This document shows, one piece after another, positions 9,013 through 17,031 of a DNA stretch of 64,000 nt. Source of the stretch: JAAYQA01 sp964510345. Its GTDB lineage: Bacteria; Bacillota; Clostridia; Tissierellales; Peptoniphilaceae. The notes below the pieces were generated by a model. That model was not told where the DNA came from, searched no databases, and saw nothing but the letters and a program-made list of their open reading frames with translations. The stretch covers positions 1-64,000 of the forward strand of contig CAZEBB010000001.1 in assembly GCA_964510345.1 (NCBI GenBank), given 5' to 3'. Position numbers and translations under genes: made by a program. Position 1 is the first letter of the stretch. The number at the start of each line of letters is the position of its first letter.

Positions 9013-9507
9013 ATGCGAATAATTGGAATAGACCCCGGCTTGGCAACCGTTGGGTACGCGGTGATCGATGCCTTCGACAGGAACTGCAAATTGATCGAAT
9101 ATGGCTGCATTATCACATCGCCTTCTCAAAAGTTGCCGGAGCGTCTCGGGACGATCTATGATTCACTGGACGAGATCTTGGAAGAATTTAAACCGGACGA
9201 GATGTCGATCGAAGAATTGTTCTTTACAAAAAATGTCACCAACGGTATTCTGGTGGGGCAGGCACGAGGCGTTGAGATTCTCTGCGCGCAACGAAGAGGC
9301 TTGGGGATTTTTGAATATACGCCGATGCAGGTAAAGCAAGCGGTCACCGGTTATGGTCGAGCGGATAAAAAGCAAATGCAGGAGAATATTCGAATGATAT
9401 TCAGATTGCAGAGCATCCCGAAGCCGGATGACGCCGCCGATGCGATCGGAATTGCTTTTACCCACGCGATGAGCCATCGATACAAAAAGAATTTTGAAAT
9501 GAGATAG
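9013..9507 (+). CDS. ruvC: Holliday junction resolvase RuvC
   Basis: A 164-residue endonuclease that cuts Holliday junctions symmetrically with RuvAB. Acidic active-site residues are visible in IGIDPGLATVGYA (Asp7), SIEELFF (about Glu68) and the C-terminal DDAADAIGIAFTH. GGAGGAGAGG lies just before the ATG. It heads the run ruvC-ruvA-ruvB-queA-tgt-yajC, a common Gram-positive arrangement. ruvA starts seven bases after the stop. Confidence 0.95.
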   Translation: MRIIGIDPGLATVGYAVIDAFDRNCKLIEYGCIITSPSQKLPERLGTIYDSLDEILEEFKPDEMSIEELFFTKNVTNGILVGQARGVEILCAQRRGLGIFEYTPMQVKQAVTGYGRADKKQMQENIRMIFRLQSIPKPDDAADAIGIAFTHAMSHRYKKNFEMR

Positions 9508-9514
9508 AGGAATT

Positions 9515-10099
9515 ATGTACGATTATATACGAGGAACGGTCGCTGCGGTACACGATACGCATATTACATTGGATAATCACGGTATCGGTTATCGGGTGTA
9601 TGCGACACAAATGGACAAGGCTCGGATCGCGGAAGGGGAAGAGGTCACGTTCCAAATCAGCTATGTGATGCGAGAAGACGGCATATGGCTGTACGGATTT
9701 TTGGAGCAGGAGACATTAGCTGTTTTTGAACTTCTTAAAACGGTTTCAAATATCGGGCCGAAAAATGCAATGACGATCCTGTCAAACTGCTCGGTCGCCG
9801 ATTTGTGTGAAGCGGTTCAAACGGAGGATACGCAACTGTTAACGCAAATCCCCGGAGTGGGAAAGAAGACGGCCGGTCGTTTGATCTTGGAGCTCGCAGA
9901 TAAACTCGAACCCTTTGCCTTTATAAAAGTAGCAAAGAAAGTGGCCAAACCGGAGACGGAGAATATGTTGATCGCTTCGGATGCGTTGCAGAATTTAGGA
10001 TTTGTCAGAAAAGAAGTGGAAGAAGTGCTTCTCCAAATGGATCTTGGCCAAATGACGATCGAGGACATTATTAAAGAGAGCATTCGGAAACTGTCATAG
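9515..10099 (+). CDS. ruvA: Holliday junction helicase subunit RuvA
   Basis: A 194-residue protein that binds four-way junctions and loads RuvB. The N-terminal OB fold starts with YDYIRGTVAAV. Helix-hairpin-helix motifs follow, seen as VSNIGPKNAMTIL and IPGVGKKTAGRLILEL. A C-terminal domain (about 145-194) would contact RuvB. Spacing to both ruvC and ruvB is under 10 bases, so the three are co-translated. Confidence 0.95.
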   Translation: MYDYIRGTVAAVHDTHITLDNHGIGYRVYATQMDKARIAEGEEVTFQISYVMREDGIWLYGFLEQETLAVFELLKTVSNIGPKNAMTILSNCSVADLCEAVQTEDTQLLTQIPGVGKKTAGRLILELADKLEPFAFIKVAKKVAKPETENMLIASDALQNLGFVRKEVEEVLLQMDLGQMTIEDIIKESIRKLS

Positions 10100-10108
10100 G
10101 AGGAAAGT

Positions 10109-11116
10109 GTGGACGAAAACAATGGTCGCATCGTCGGTGCCAATTATTATCAGGAAGACCGCGATAACGAAAACCAACTGCGTCCTCGCTGGATGCACGA
10201 ATACATCGGGCAGGACAGCGCCAAGGAAAAACTGTCCATTTTTATCGAAGCAGCGAAAATGCGAGGCGAACCTTTAGACCACGTCTTGCTGCACGGACCA
10301 CCCGGACTCGGAAAGACGACGCTCGCGCATATCATCGCAAATGAGATGGGTGTCAATATTCGCATCACCTCAGGCCCTGCGATCGAGAGGCCGAGCGATT
10401 TGGCGAGCATTTTAACCAATCTGAGCAAAGATGACGTCTTATTTATCGATGAGATCCATCGCATCAACCGCAGTGTCGAAGAAATCCTGTACCCGGCGAT
10501 GGAGGACTATGCGCTCGATATCATCGTGGGGAAAGGTCCCTCCGCCCGCTCGCTTCGAATCGATTTGGAGAAATTCACCTTGATCGGCGCGACCACGCGA
10601 ACGGGGCTCTTAACATCTCCGCTACGAGACCGCTTTGGGGTGTTGTTAAACTTGGAACTCTACGAAAACAAGGATCTGACACGGATCATCACAAGGTCCG
10701 CCGGTATACTGGATATGGAGATCGACCAAGAAGGCGCGCAAGAAATTGCACGTCGCAGCCGCGGAACGCCGCGGATCGCCAACCGTCTGCTCAAACGCGT
10801 ACGCGATTACGCGATGGTCAGAGGCGAGGGATTCATCGATCAGTCGGTCGCAAACTTAGGCCTTGGAATCCTTGACATCGATCCGCTTGGGCTCGACTCT
10901 TTGGACCGGAGGATCCTCAACGCGTTAATCACACAGTTTAACGGCGGTCCGGTGGGAATCGACACCATCTGTGCGTCGGTCGGCGAGGAGCGCGTGACGA
11001 TTGAAGATATGTACGAACCGTATCTGCTGCAGATCGGCTTTCTCGGGAGAACTGCAAGAGGCCGTATCGCGACTCCCAGCGCCTACGAACACATGGGGAT
11101 TGATTATGACAAATAG
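10109..11116 (+). CDS. ruvB: Holliday junction branch-migration ATPase RuvB
   Basis: A 335-residue AAA+ motor. Walker A is GPPGLGKTTLAH (about residues 65-76), Walker B is LFIDEIHR (about 112-119), sensor 1 is GATTRTG, and the arginine finger region is PLRDRFG. The C-terminal winged helix ends with YEHMGI. It starts with GTG at 10109 after AGGAGG. Its last 11 bases overlap the start of queA. Confidence 0.95.
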   Translation: MDENNGRIVGANYYQEDRDNENQLRPRWMHEYIGQDSAKEKLSIFIEAAKMRGEPLDHVLLHGPPGLGKTTLAHIIANEMGVNIRITSGPAIERPSDLASILTNLSKDDVLFIDEIHRINRSVEEILYPAMEDYALDIIVGKGPSARSLRIDLEKFTLIGATTRTGLLTSPLRDRFGVLLNLELYENKDLTRIITRSAGILDMEIDQEGAQEIARRSRGTPRIANRLLKRVRDYAMVRGEGFIDQSVANLGLGILDIDPLGLDSLDRRILNALITQFNGGPVGIDTICASVGEERVTIEDMYEPYLLQIGFLGRTARGRIATPSAYEHMGIDYDK

Positions 11117-12161
11117 TTTGCGCATTGAAGATTTTGATTACGAATTGGATGAGTCGCTGATCGCGCAGCATCCGCCCAAGGAGCGCGACGGTGCGCGTAT
11201 GCTCATGATGAACCGACACACGGGAGAGTTATCTCACCGTCAGTTCACACATTTTGTCGATTTGCTGCACGAGGATGACCTCGTGGTTTTTAATGAGACC
11301 AAGGTGATCCCGGCACGTCTTTTCGGCCATCGAGTGGGAAGAGAAGAGAGCATCGAAACGCTCCTCTTACAACGATTGGATGAAGGAAAATGGGAAGCGT
11401 TGGTTAAGCCCGGGAAGAAAATGAAAGTCGGCACGCGTGTCGAATACGGAGAGGGTCTTTTGTCAGCCGAAGTGCTCGACATCAAGGAAGATGGCAACCG
11501 CATCATTCAATTCAAATATGACGGGATCTGGGAAGAGATATTGGATCAGTTGGGTGAAATGCCGCTGCCGCCCTATATCCACGAGAAACTGGAGGATCAA
11601 AACCGGTACCAGACCGTGTATGCGAAATATGACGGATCTGCAGCCGCACCGACCGCAGGCCTGCACTTTACGCCCGAAACGATGAAACAGTTGGCAGAAA
11701 AAGGCATACAAACCGCCACATTGACCTTACATGTCGGATTAGGCACCTTCCGACCGGTGAAAGCGGACAATTTAGACGATCACATCATGCATTCCGAATG
11801 GTATCATCTTCCCGAAGAAACGGTACGAAAGATCCAGACGACAAAGCGTCGCGGCGGTCGTGTCATCGCTGTTGGCACGACGAGTTTGCGCGTGTTGGAA
11901 ACGGTCGGTGAAAAAGTGGTGACCGATACGCCGTCAGACTTCTCCGGTTGGACGGACTTATTTGTCAAACCCGGCTTTCGGTTTCACGTGGTCGATTCGC
12001 TGTTAACAAACTTTCATTTGCCGAAATCGACCCTGCTGTTACTGGTGAGCGCTTTCTCGTCACGAGATGCCATACTCCACGCTTATGAGGTCGCGGTGAA
12101 AGAACAATACCGATTTTTCAGCTTCGGTGACTGTATGTTTATCTATGAGGAGAACCGATGA
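11106..12161 (+). CDS. queA: S-adenosylmethionine:tRNA ribosyltransferase-isomerase QueA
   Basis: A 351-residue enzyme that converts 7-aminomethyl-7-deazaguanine in tRNA to epoxyqueuosine using the ribosyl part of SAM. Family motifs include FDYELDESLIAQHP at the N-terminus, GTTSLRVLE, and THFHLPKSTLLLLVSAF (here with NFHLPKST). The ATG at 11106 overlaps ruvB; the frame is open further upstream, but that part is ruvB in another frame. It works directly with the next gene, tgt, in queuosine biosynthesis. Confidence 0.95.
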   Translation: MTNSLRIEDFDYELDESLIAQHPPKERDGARMLMMNRHTGELSHRQFTHFVDLLHEDDLVVFNETKVIPARLFGHRVGREESIETLLLQRLDEGKWEALVKPGKKMKVGTRVEYGEGLLSAEVLDIKEDGNRIIQFKYDGIWEEILDQLGEMPLPPYIHEKLEDQNRYQTVYAKYDGSAAAPTAGLHFTPETMKQLAEKGIQTATLTLHVGLGTFRPVKADNLDDHIMHSEWYHLPEETVRKIQTTKRRGGRVIAVGTTSLRVLETVGEKVVTDTPSDFSGWTDLFVKPGFRFHVVDSLLTNFHLPKSTLLLLVSAFSSRDAILHAYEVAVKEQYRFFSFGDCMFIYEENR

Positions 12162-13276
12162 AATTTACGCTGCATAAAACTGATTCACAATCTAAAGCGC
12201 GATTAGGTACACTTGAGACGCCTCACGGTACGATCGAAACGCCGATCTTTATGCCGGTGGGGACACGAGCGACGGTCAAGACGATGACGCCCGAGGAGCT
12301 GCAAGACATCGGCACCCAAATCCTCCTCGCCAACACGTACCACCTGTATCTTAAACCGGGAATGGATGTGATCGAGGCGATGGGAGGCCTTCACAATTTC
12401 ATGCGTTGGGACGGTCCGATTCTCACGGACTCAGGCGGTTTCCAAGTGTTTAGCCTGTCTTCCATGCGAAAGATCACGGAAGAGGGCGTCACCTTCCGGT
12501 CGCATATCGACGGGTCGAAGCACTTTATCGGGCCGGAAGAGTCGATCAAGATCCAACAGACGCTGGGTTCTGATATCATCATGGCGTTTGACGAATGTGT
12601 TTCCTATCCGGCTGAACGAGAATACGTACAAGCTTCGATGGAGCGCACGACGAGGTGGGCCGTCCGCTGTTTAGAGGCACATCCGAACATGGATCAGCAA
12701 GCATTGTTTGGGATCGTACAGGGGGGAATGTTTAAAGACTTGCGCGAAAGATCAGCGAAAGATCTCATCGCCTTGGATTTCCCAGGCTATGCCGTCGGCG
12801 GCTTAAGCGTCGGAGAACCGAGTGAAATCATGCAAGATATCCTCGACCATACGACTGACTACCTTCCGGAAGAGAAACCGCGCTACTTAATGGGCGTCGG
12901 TACGCCGGACTATCTGTTTGAAGCGGTACGACTCGGCGTCGACATGGCAGATTGTGTTCTTCCGACGAGAATTGCGCGTAACGGAACGGTGTTCACCCAC
13001 AAGGGGCGACTCGTCATTCGAAACGCAAAGTACCGGTTGGATGAAAAACCGCTCGATCCGGAATGCGATTGCTACACCTGCCGCAACTACAGTCGAGCGT
13101 ATATTCGCCATCTGTTCAATGTCAACGAGATCCTTGGGCCTCGGCTGACGACAATTCACAATCTGAATTTTCTTCTTCGATTGATGGAGAGGATCCGCGG
13201 CGCAATTGCAAGCGGAGATTTCCTCCAACTGCGTGAAGATTTCTACCGATCCTATGGATATTCATTGCAAGAGTAG
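12158..13276 (+). CDS. tgt: tRNA-guanine transglycosylase
   Basis: A 372-residue enzyme that swaps guanine 34 for preQ1 in tRNAs with GUN anticodons. Active-site blocks are LTDSGGFQVFS (nucleophile and base Asp region about residue 90), GGLSVGEP and PRYLMGVGTPDYL. The zinc site is CDCYTC plus a distal Cys/His in the last third (residues about 304-309 and 335). The ATG overlaps the queA stop by four bases (ATGA), so translation is coupled. Confidence 0.95.
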   Translation: MKFTLHKTDSQSKARLGTLETPHGTIETPIFMPVGTRATVKTMTPEELQDIGTQILLANTYHLYLKPGMDVIEAMGGLHNFMRWDGPILTDSGGFQVFSLSSMRKITEEGVTFRSHIDGSKHFIGPEESIKIQQTLGSDIIMAFDECVSYPAEREYVQASMERTTRWAVRCLEAHPNMDQQALFGIVQGGMFKDLRERSAKDLIALDFPGYAVGGLSVGEPSEIMQDILDHTTDYLPEEKPRYLMGVGTPDYLFEAVRLGVDMADCVLPTRIARNGTVFTHKGRLVIRNAKYRLDEKPLDPECDCYTCRNYSRAYIRHLFNVNEILGPRLTTIHNLNFLLRLMERIRGAIASGDFLQLREDFYRSYGYSLQE

Positions 13277-13303
13277 TGTATAATGGAATAAAGGAGTGAT
13301 GAA

Positions 13304-13675
13304 ATGCCACAAGAGCAACTAGGTTCGCTATATCCGTTCGCCATGATGGCGGTCGTCTTCGCTTTCTTCTATTTCTTTGCGATTCGCCCGCAAAAGAAGA
13401 GAGAAAAAGAAGTCACAGCCATGCGCAATGCGCTGAAAATTGGGGACCGCGTTACGACGATCGGCGGAATTCGCGGGAAAGTCGTCAAAGTCGGAGAGGA
13501 ATACCTCACGCTTGAAGTCAGCAATATGAAGACGAAATTAGAGGTGACCAAATGGGCTGTCGGGTCAGTGGACAACTCGGACGCCGCTGTTCACAATACG
13601 AAAGAAACAGTTGTCGAAGAAGAGATCGTTGAAGAAGTCGAAAGCGACTCGACAACCGAGGACCGGGGATTATAA
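13304..13675 (+). CDS. yajC: Preprotein translocase accessory protein YajC
   Basis: A 123-residue protein with one N-terminal membrane helix (about residues 8-26) followed by IRPQKKREKE, the family signature, and a cytoplasmic beta domain with GDRVTTIGGIRGKV. The tail is acidic (EEEIVEEVES). YajC associates with SecDF-SecYEG. In many clostridia secD and secF follow nearby; here they are absent and the SCIFF genes come next. Confidence 0.92.
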   Translation: MPQEQLGSLYPFAMMAVVFAFFYFFAIRPQKKREKEVTAMRNALKIGDRVTTIGGIRGKVVKVGEEYLTLEVSNMKTKLEVTKWAVGSVDNSDAAVHNTKETVVEEEIVEEVESDSTTEDRGL

Positions 13676-13700
13676 TTCCCCAACTACATAGGAGGATGTC

Positions 13701-13844
13701 ATGAAACACATTCAAATCATTAAAAAGCCCACCAAAAGAGACACGGCGGCACACACTGCTTGCGGTGAATGTCAAACCTCATGCCAATCGGCTTGCAAGA
13801 CTTCTTGCACCGTCGGCAACCAAAAATGCGAAAGCGATCAATAA
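13701..13844 (+). CDS. scfA: SCIFF ranthipeptide precursor (six cysteines in forty-five)
   Basis: A 47-residue peptide with AGGAGG nine bases before the ATG. The leader starts MKHIQIIKKPTKRDTAAH; the core holds six Cys at residues 21, 24, 28, 32, 36 and 43, spaced as in the SCIFF family, including TSCTVGNQKC. Known SCIFF peptides receive thioether bridges between Cys and neighbouring residues (often Thr) from the radical SAM enzyme ScfB. The maturase gene follows directly. The final biological role of SCIFF peptides is not established. A terminator separates it from scfB. Confidence 0.95.
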   Translation: MKHIQIIKKPTKRDTAAHTACGECQTSCQSACKTSCTVGNQKCESDQ

Positions 13845-13845
13845 A

Positions 13846-13872
13846 AGTGGTGGAGCTTCCACTACTTTTTTT
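13846..13872 (+). terminator. Attenuating terminator between scfA and scfB
   Basis: AGTGGTGGA (13846-13854) pairs with TCCACTACT (13858-13866) with one G-T pair and a three-base loop, followed by a T run. Partial termination here would give more precursor than maturase. Confidence 0.8.
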
Positions 13873-13889
13873 CTTGAAAGGAATAACGA

Positions 13890-15245
13890 TTGACTTTACA
13901 TGTTTATCAAGCGTTACAACAGAATATCTGCTATGATACCGTGACCGACTGCATCTTGTCAGTCGACAAAATCGTGTATGACATGATGAAAGCGGATCCG
14001 ACGCTGCGTAAAGAGACCATCATGGCCGCGCTCTCCACGGAGTATGATCGAGCGTCTTTGGAAAATGCATGGGAAGAGATTCAGGTATTGATTTCGGAAG
14101 GCCTTTTGAATCCGACAGCGGATGTGATCGGGCCGCCGGCTCAACGCCCTGCTCCCGTCATTAAAGCGATGTGTCTTCACGTCGCGCATGACTGCGACCT
14201 TCGGTGTAAATACTGCTTTGCTTCTCAAGGCGACTTCAAAGGAGACCGACAGCTGATGACGGAGGAGACCGGACGCAAAGCACTCGAATTTTTGGTCGCT
14301 CACAGCGGTAATCGCAAGAATTTAGAAGTCGACTTCTTCGGCGGCGAGCCGCTCCTCAATTTTGACGTCGTCAAAGCGCTGACTCTCTACGGTGAGGAAC
14401 TCAACGCACGCCATAACAAGAATATTCGATTCACAATTACGACAAACGGAGTTCTATTGGACGACGAAAAGATCGATTTCATCAACGAGCATATGAGTAA
14501 TGTCGTGATGAGTTTGGATGGTAGAAAAGAAGTGCATGACGCGATGCGACCCACGATTAACGGTAAGGGGTCGTACGAGATCGTCGTCGAAAAGTTTAAG
14601 AAACTTTTGGAGAAAAGAGGCAAGAAGGACAGCTATATCCGCGGAACCTTTACCGGCAATAATCTGGATTTCCACGAAGATGTGATGCATTATTTTGACT
14701 TGGGTTTTCAGACCGTCTCCATGGAACCGGTCGTGACGGATCCGAAGATGAGTTATGCGATAAGGGAAGAGCAACTTCCCGAAGTGTTAGCGTCTTACGA
14801 AAAGCTGGCGAGCTTGTATCACACCCGTCAAAGCTTACATCCCGAGCTCAAATTCTTTCACTTTATGATCGATCTGACGGAAGGACCATGCCTCGCGAAG
14901 AGGCGAATGGGGTGTGGTGCCGGGGTAGAATACATTTCGGTGACGCCATTCGGCGATATCTACCCCTGTCACCAGTTTGTCGGCGAGACGGAGTATCGGA
15001 TCGGCAGTTTAGCAGAGGGGATTATTCGACAGGATATCGTCGATAAGTTTACAGGCTGTAGTGTCGATACCAAAGAGGCCTGCCGCGAATGTTGGAATCA
15101 CAGTTTTTGCAGTGGTGGTTGCCATGCCAACGCCTATTTCAACAACGGAACCATACAGGAGCCGTTTGCTCTTGGCTGCGAGATGCAGAAGAAGCGCACA
15201 GAATTAGCAATCGCCTTACAGGCACTGGCATCAAATGAAAGCTGA
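13890..15245 (+). CDS. scfB: SCIFF maturase ScfB, radical SAM/SPASM thioether-forming enzyme
   Basis: A 451-residue radical SAM enzyme. The N-terminal part (about 1-85) resembles the peptide-recognition region. The cluster motif CDLRCKYC lies at residues 102-109. A SPASM C-terminal region from about residue 333 has the Cys set CLAKRRMGCGAG, YPCHQ, GCSVDTKEACRECWNHSFCSGGCH and a last Cys near 430, for two auxiliary iron-sulfur clusters. It installs Cys-to-residue thioethers on ScfA. The start is TTG at 13890, seven to nine bases after GAAAGGAA; no earlier ATG exists after the terminator. It overlaps recJ by 11 bases. Confidence 0.95.
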   Translation: MTLHVYQALQQNICYDTVTDCILSVDKIVYDMMKADPTLRKETIMAALSTEYDRASLENAWEEIQVLISEGLLNPTADVIGPPAQRPAPVIKAMCLHVAHDCDLRCKYCFASQGDFKGDRQLMTEETGRKALEFLVAHSGNRKNLEVDFFGGEPLLNFDVVKALTLYGEELNARHNKNIRFTITTNGVLLDDEKIDFINEHMSNVVMSLDGRKEVHDAMRPTINGKGSYEIVVEKFKKLLEKRGKKDSYIRGTFTGNNLDFHEDVMHYFDLGFQTVSMEPVVTDPKMSYAIREEQLPEVLASYEKLASLYHTRQSLHPELKFFHFMIDLTEGPCLAKRRMGCGAGVEYISVTPFGDIYPCHQFVGETEYRIGSLAEGIIRQDIVDKFTGCSVDTKEACRECWNHSFCSGGCHANAYFNNGTIQEPFALGCEMQKKRTELAIALQALASNES

Positions 15246-16971
15246 ATGGATGGTCATGAAAGCGCCGGATTTGCGAGCCTTGGCTCAGCAGACCGGCCTT
15301 TCGCAAATGATCCTACACATCCTCTATCATCGAGGCATGCAGACCGAGACCGATATCCGCAATTTCTTGAACCCAAAACAAATGAGCGTGATCGACCCGT
15401 TCCTACTCATCGACATGGAAGCTGCCGTTGAGAGAATTGGTGTCGCACTTGAAAGTGGAGAGCACATCCGTATCGTCGGGGATTACGACCAAGATGGCGT
15501 GTCCTCTACCGCGATCCTCGTAACTTGTCTACAGCAACTCGGCGCGACCGTGGACTATCGGATCCCCGATCGAATGACAGAGGGGTATGGCTTGCAAGCC
15601 AATCATGTGGACGATGCGAAAGACCAGGGCGTATCTCTGATCATCACCTGCGACAACGGAGTACAGTCGTTTTCTGCCGCCCAACGCTGCCGAGTGGTAG
15701 GTATCGACCTTGTCGTAACAGACCATCACCGATTGGCGATGGAAAACGAGGTCCAGAGATTGCCGGATGCCGTGGCCGTCGTCAATCCACATCGCACTGA
15801 CTGTGTGTATCCGTACAAAGAATTGGCCGGCGCGGGCGTCGCGTTGAAAGTGTCGCAAGCGCTCTGGCGAAGATATGGAAAGGATGATTTTCCACCGATA
15901 TTAGTCGGGTTCGCTGCGCTCGGGACCGTTGCCGACATCGTCGCACTCAACGGTGAGAACCGATGGATCGTCACCGTCGGGCTGGAAGTTCTCAACCGCG
16001 AATGCCCGGTCGGGATTCAAAAACTGAAGGAAGCCTCTTCGCTTTCGGGGAAAATCGACGCCTATGGGATCGGATATGTGATTGCACCGAGCATCAATGC
16101 TGCGGGTAGACTTGCCGATGCTTCCGTCGGTGTGCAATTACTTCTGACAGAAGATGCAGATGAAGCCGCACGTATCGCGACCGAATTGCGCGCGTTGAAT
16201 GTCGAAAGGCAGACATTGACGGAAGAGGCGCTAGATGAGGCGAATGCACTCTTGCAAGAGCGGGAGGTCCAAAATATCATGTTTTTGGAGTTGCCGAATG
16301 CCCATGAAAGCATATTGGGGATCGTCGCCGGAAAACTGAGGGATCAGCTTTACCGTCCGGTTTTTTTAGCAACTCAGAGTCAAGAGGAAGGGATTCTGAA
16401 AGGGTCCGCCCGTTCCATCGCAAGCTATGCGATGATAGAAGAAATGCAAGCTGCAGACGAACATCTCATCAAATACGGCGGTCACGCGATGGCGGCGGGT
16501 TTCAGTCTAAAGAAAGCGGATGCCGAAGACTTTTACCAATCCCTGTTAGCTCACTGGAAACCGAAAGAAGGGGATCTGACGCCGAAGATCAAGATCGACT
16601 TCCCGATTCGTCTCCCGTATGTGACAGCGGAATTGGTCAACGAGCTTCGCGTTTTGGAACCCTATGGAAAATCGAACAGCAAGCCTGTCTTTGCATCCCG
16701 TCAGGTCATACTCGCGGGGATGCAGGTCATAGGAAAGAATAAAAATACACTTAAATATCGATTTCTTCATGAAAAGGGAGAGATGATCGGTATCCAGTTC
16801 GGTCGAGTCGAGGAGACATTGCACTATCTCTACCGTAAATACGGGCTCTCGGTCGAAGACGCATTTGCACACCGAGGCGACCAACTGCGCGTCGATATCG
16901 TCTATACTCCGCAACTCAATGAATACAAAGGGAGCTCACGCCTTCAGTTGGTGATTTCTGATATTCGGTAA
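15235..16971 (+). CDS. recJ: Single-strand DNA exonuclease RecJ
   Basis: A 578-residue 5'-3' exonuclease of the DHH phosphoesterase family, used in recombination and mismatch repair. Visible blocks: VGDYDQDGVSSTAIL (about residue 82), VVTDHHRL (about 162), VNPHRTDCVYPYKELAGAGVA, and the DHHA1 motif KYGGHAMAAGFSL (about 412). The ATG at 15235 lies inside scfB and has no strong ribosome site, so coupling to scfB translation is likely; an in-frame ATG at 15250 is an alternative. Confidence 0.93.
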   Translation: MKAEWMVMKAPDLRALAQQTGLSQMILHILYHRGMQTETDIRNFLNPKQMSVIDPFLLIDMEAAVERIGVALESGEHIRIVGDYDQDGVSSTAILVTCLQQLGATVDYRIPDRMTEGYGLQANHVDDAKDQGVSLIITCDNGVQSFSAAQRCRVVGIDLVVTDHHRLAMENEVQRLPDAVAVVNPHRTDCVYPYKELAGAGVALKVSQALWRRYGKDDFPPILVGFAALGTVADIVALNGENRWIVTVGLEVLNRECPVGIQKLKEASSLSGKIDAYGIGYVIAPSINAAGRLADASVGVQLLLTEDADEAARIATELRALNVERQTLTEEALDEANALLQEREVQNIMFLELPNAHESILGIVAGKLRDQLYRPVFLATQSQEEGILKGSARSIASYAMIEEMQAADEHLIKYGGHAMAAGFSLKKADAEDFYQSLLAHWKPKEGDLTPKIKIDFPIRLPYVTAELVNELRVLEPYGKSNSKPVFASRQVILAGMQVIGKNKNTLKYRFLHEKGEMIGIQFGRVEETLHYLYRKYGLSVEDAFAHRGDQLRVDIVYTPQLNEYKGSSRLQLVISDIR

Positions 16972-16972
16972 T

Positions 16973-17000
16973 TTGAATTCAGTGCGGATTTTGATATAAT
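16973..17000 (+). promoter_or_regulatory. Promoter of relA
   Basis: TTGAAT (16973-16978) and a perfect TATAAT (16995-17000) are 16 bases apart, just after the recJ stop and 31 bases before the relA start. Confidence 0.75.
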
Positions 17001-17031
17001 TGAGGCATTATTTAAGGAAAAGAGGCCGCAG

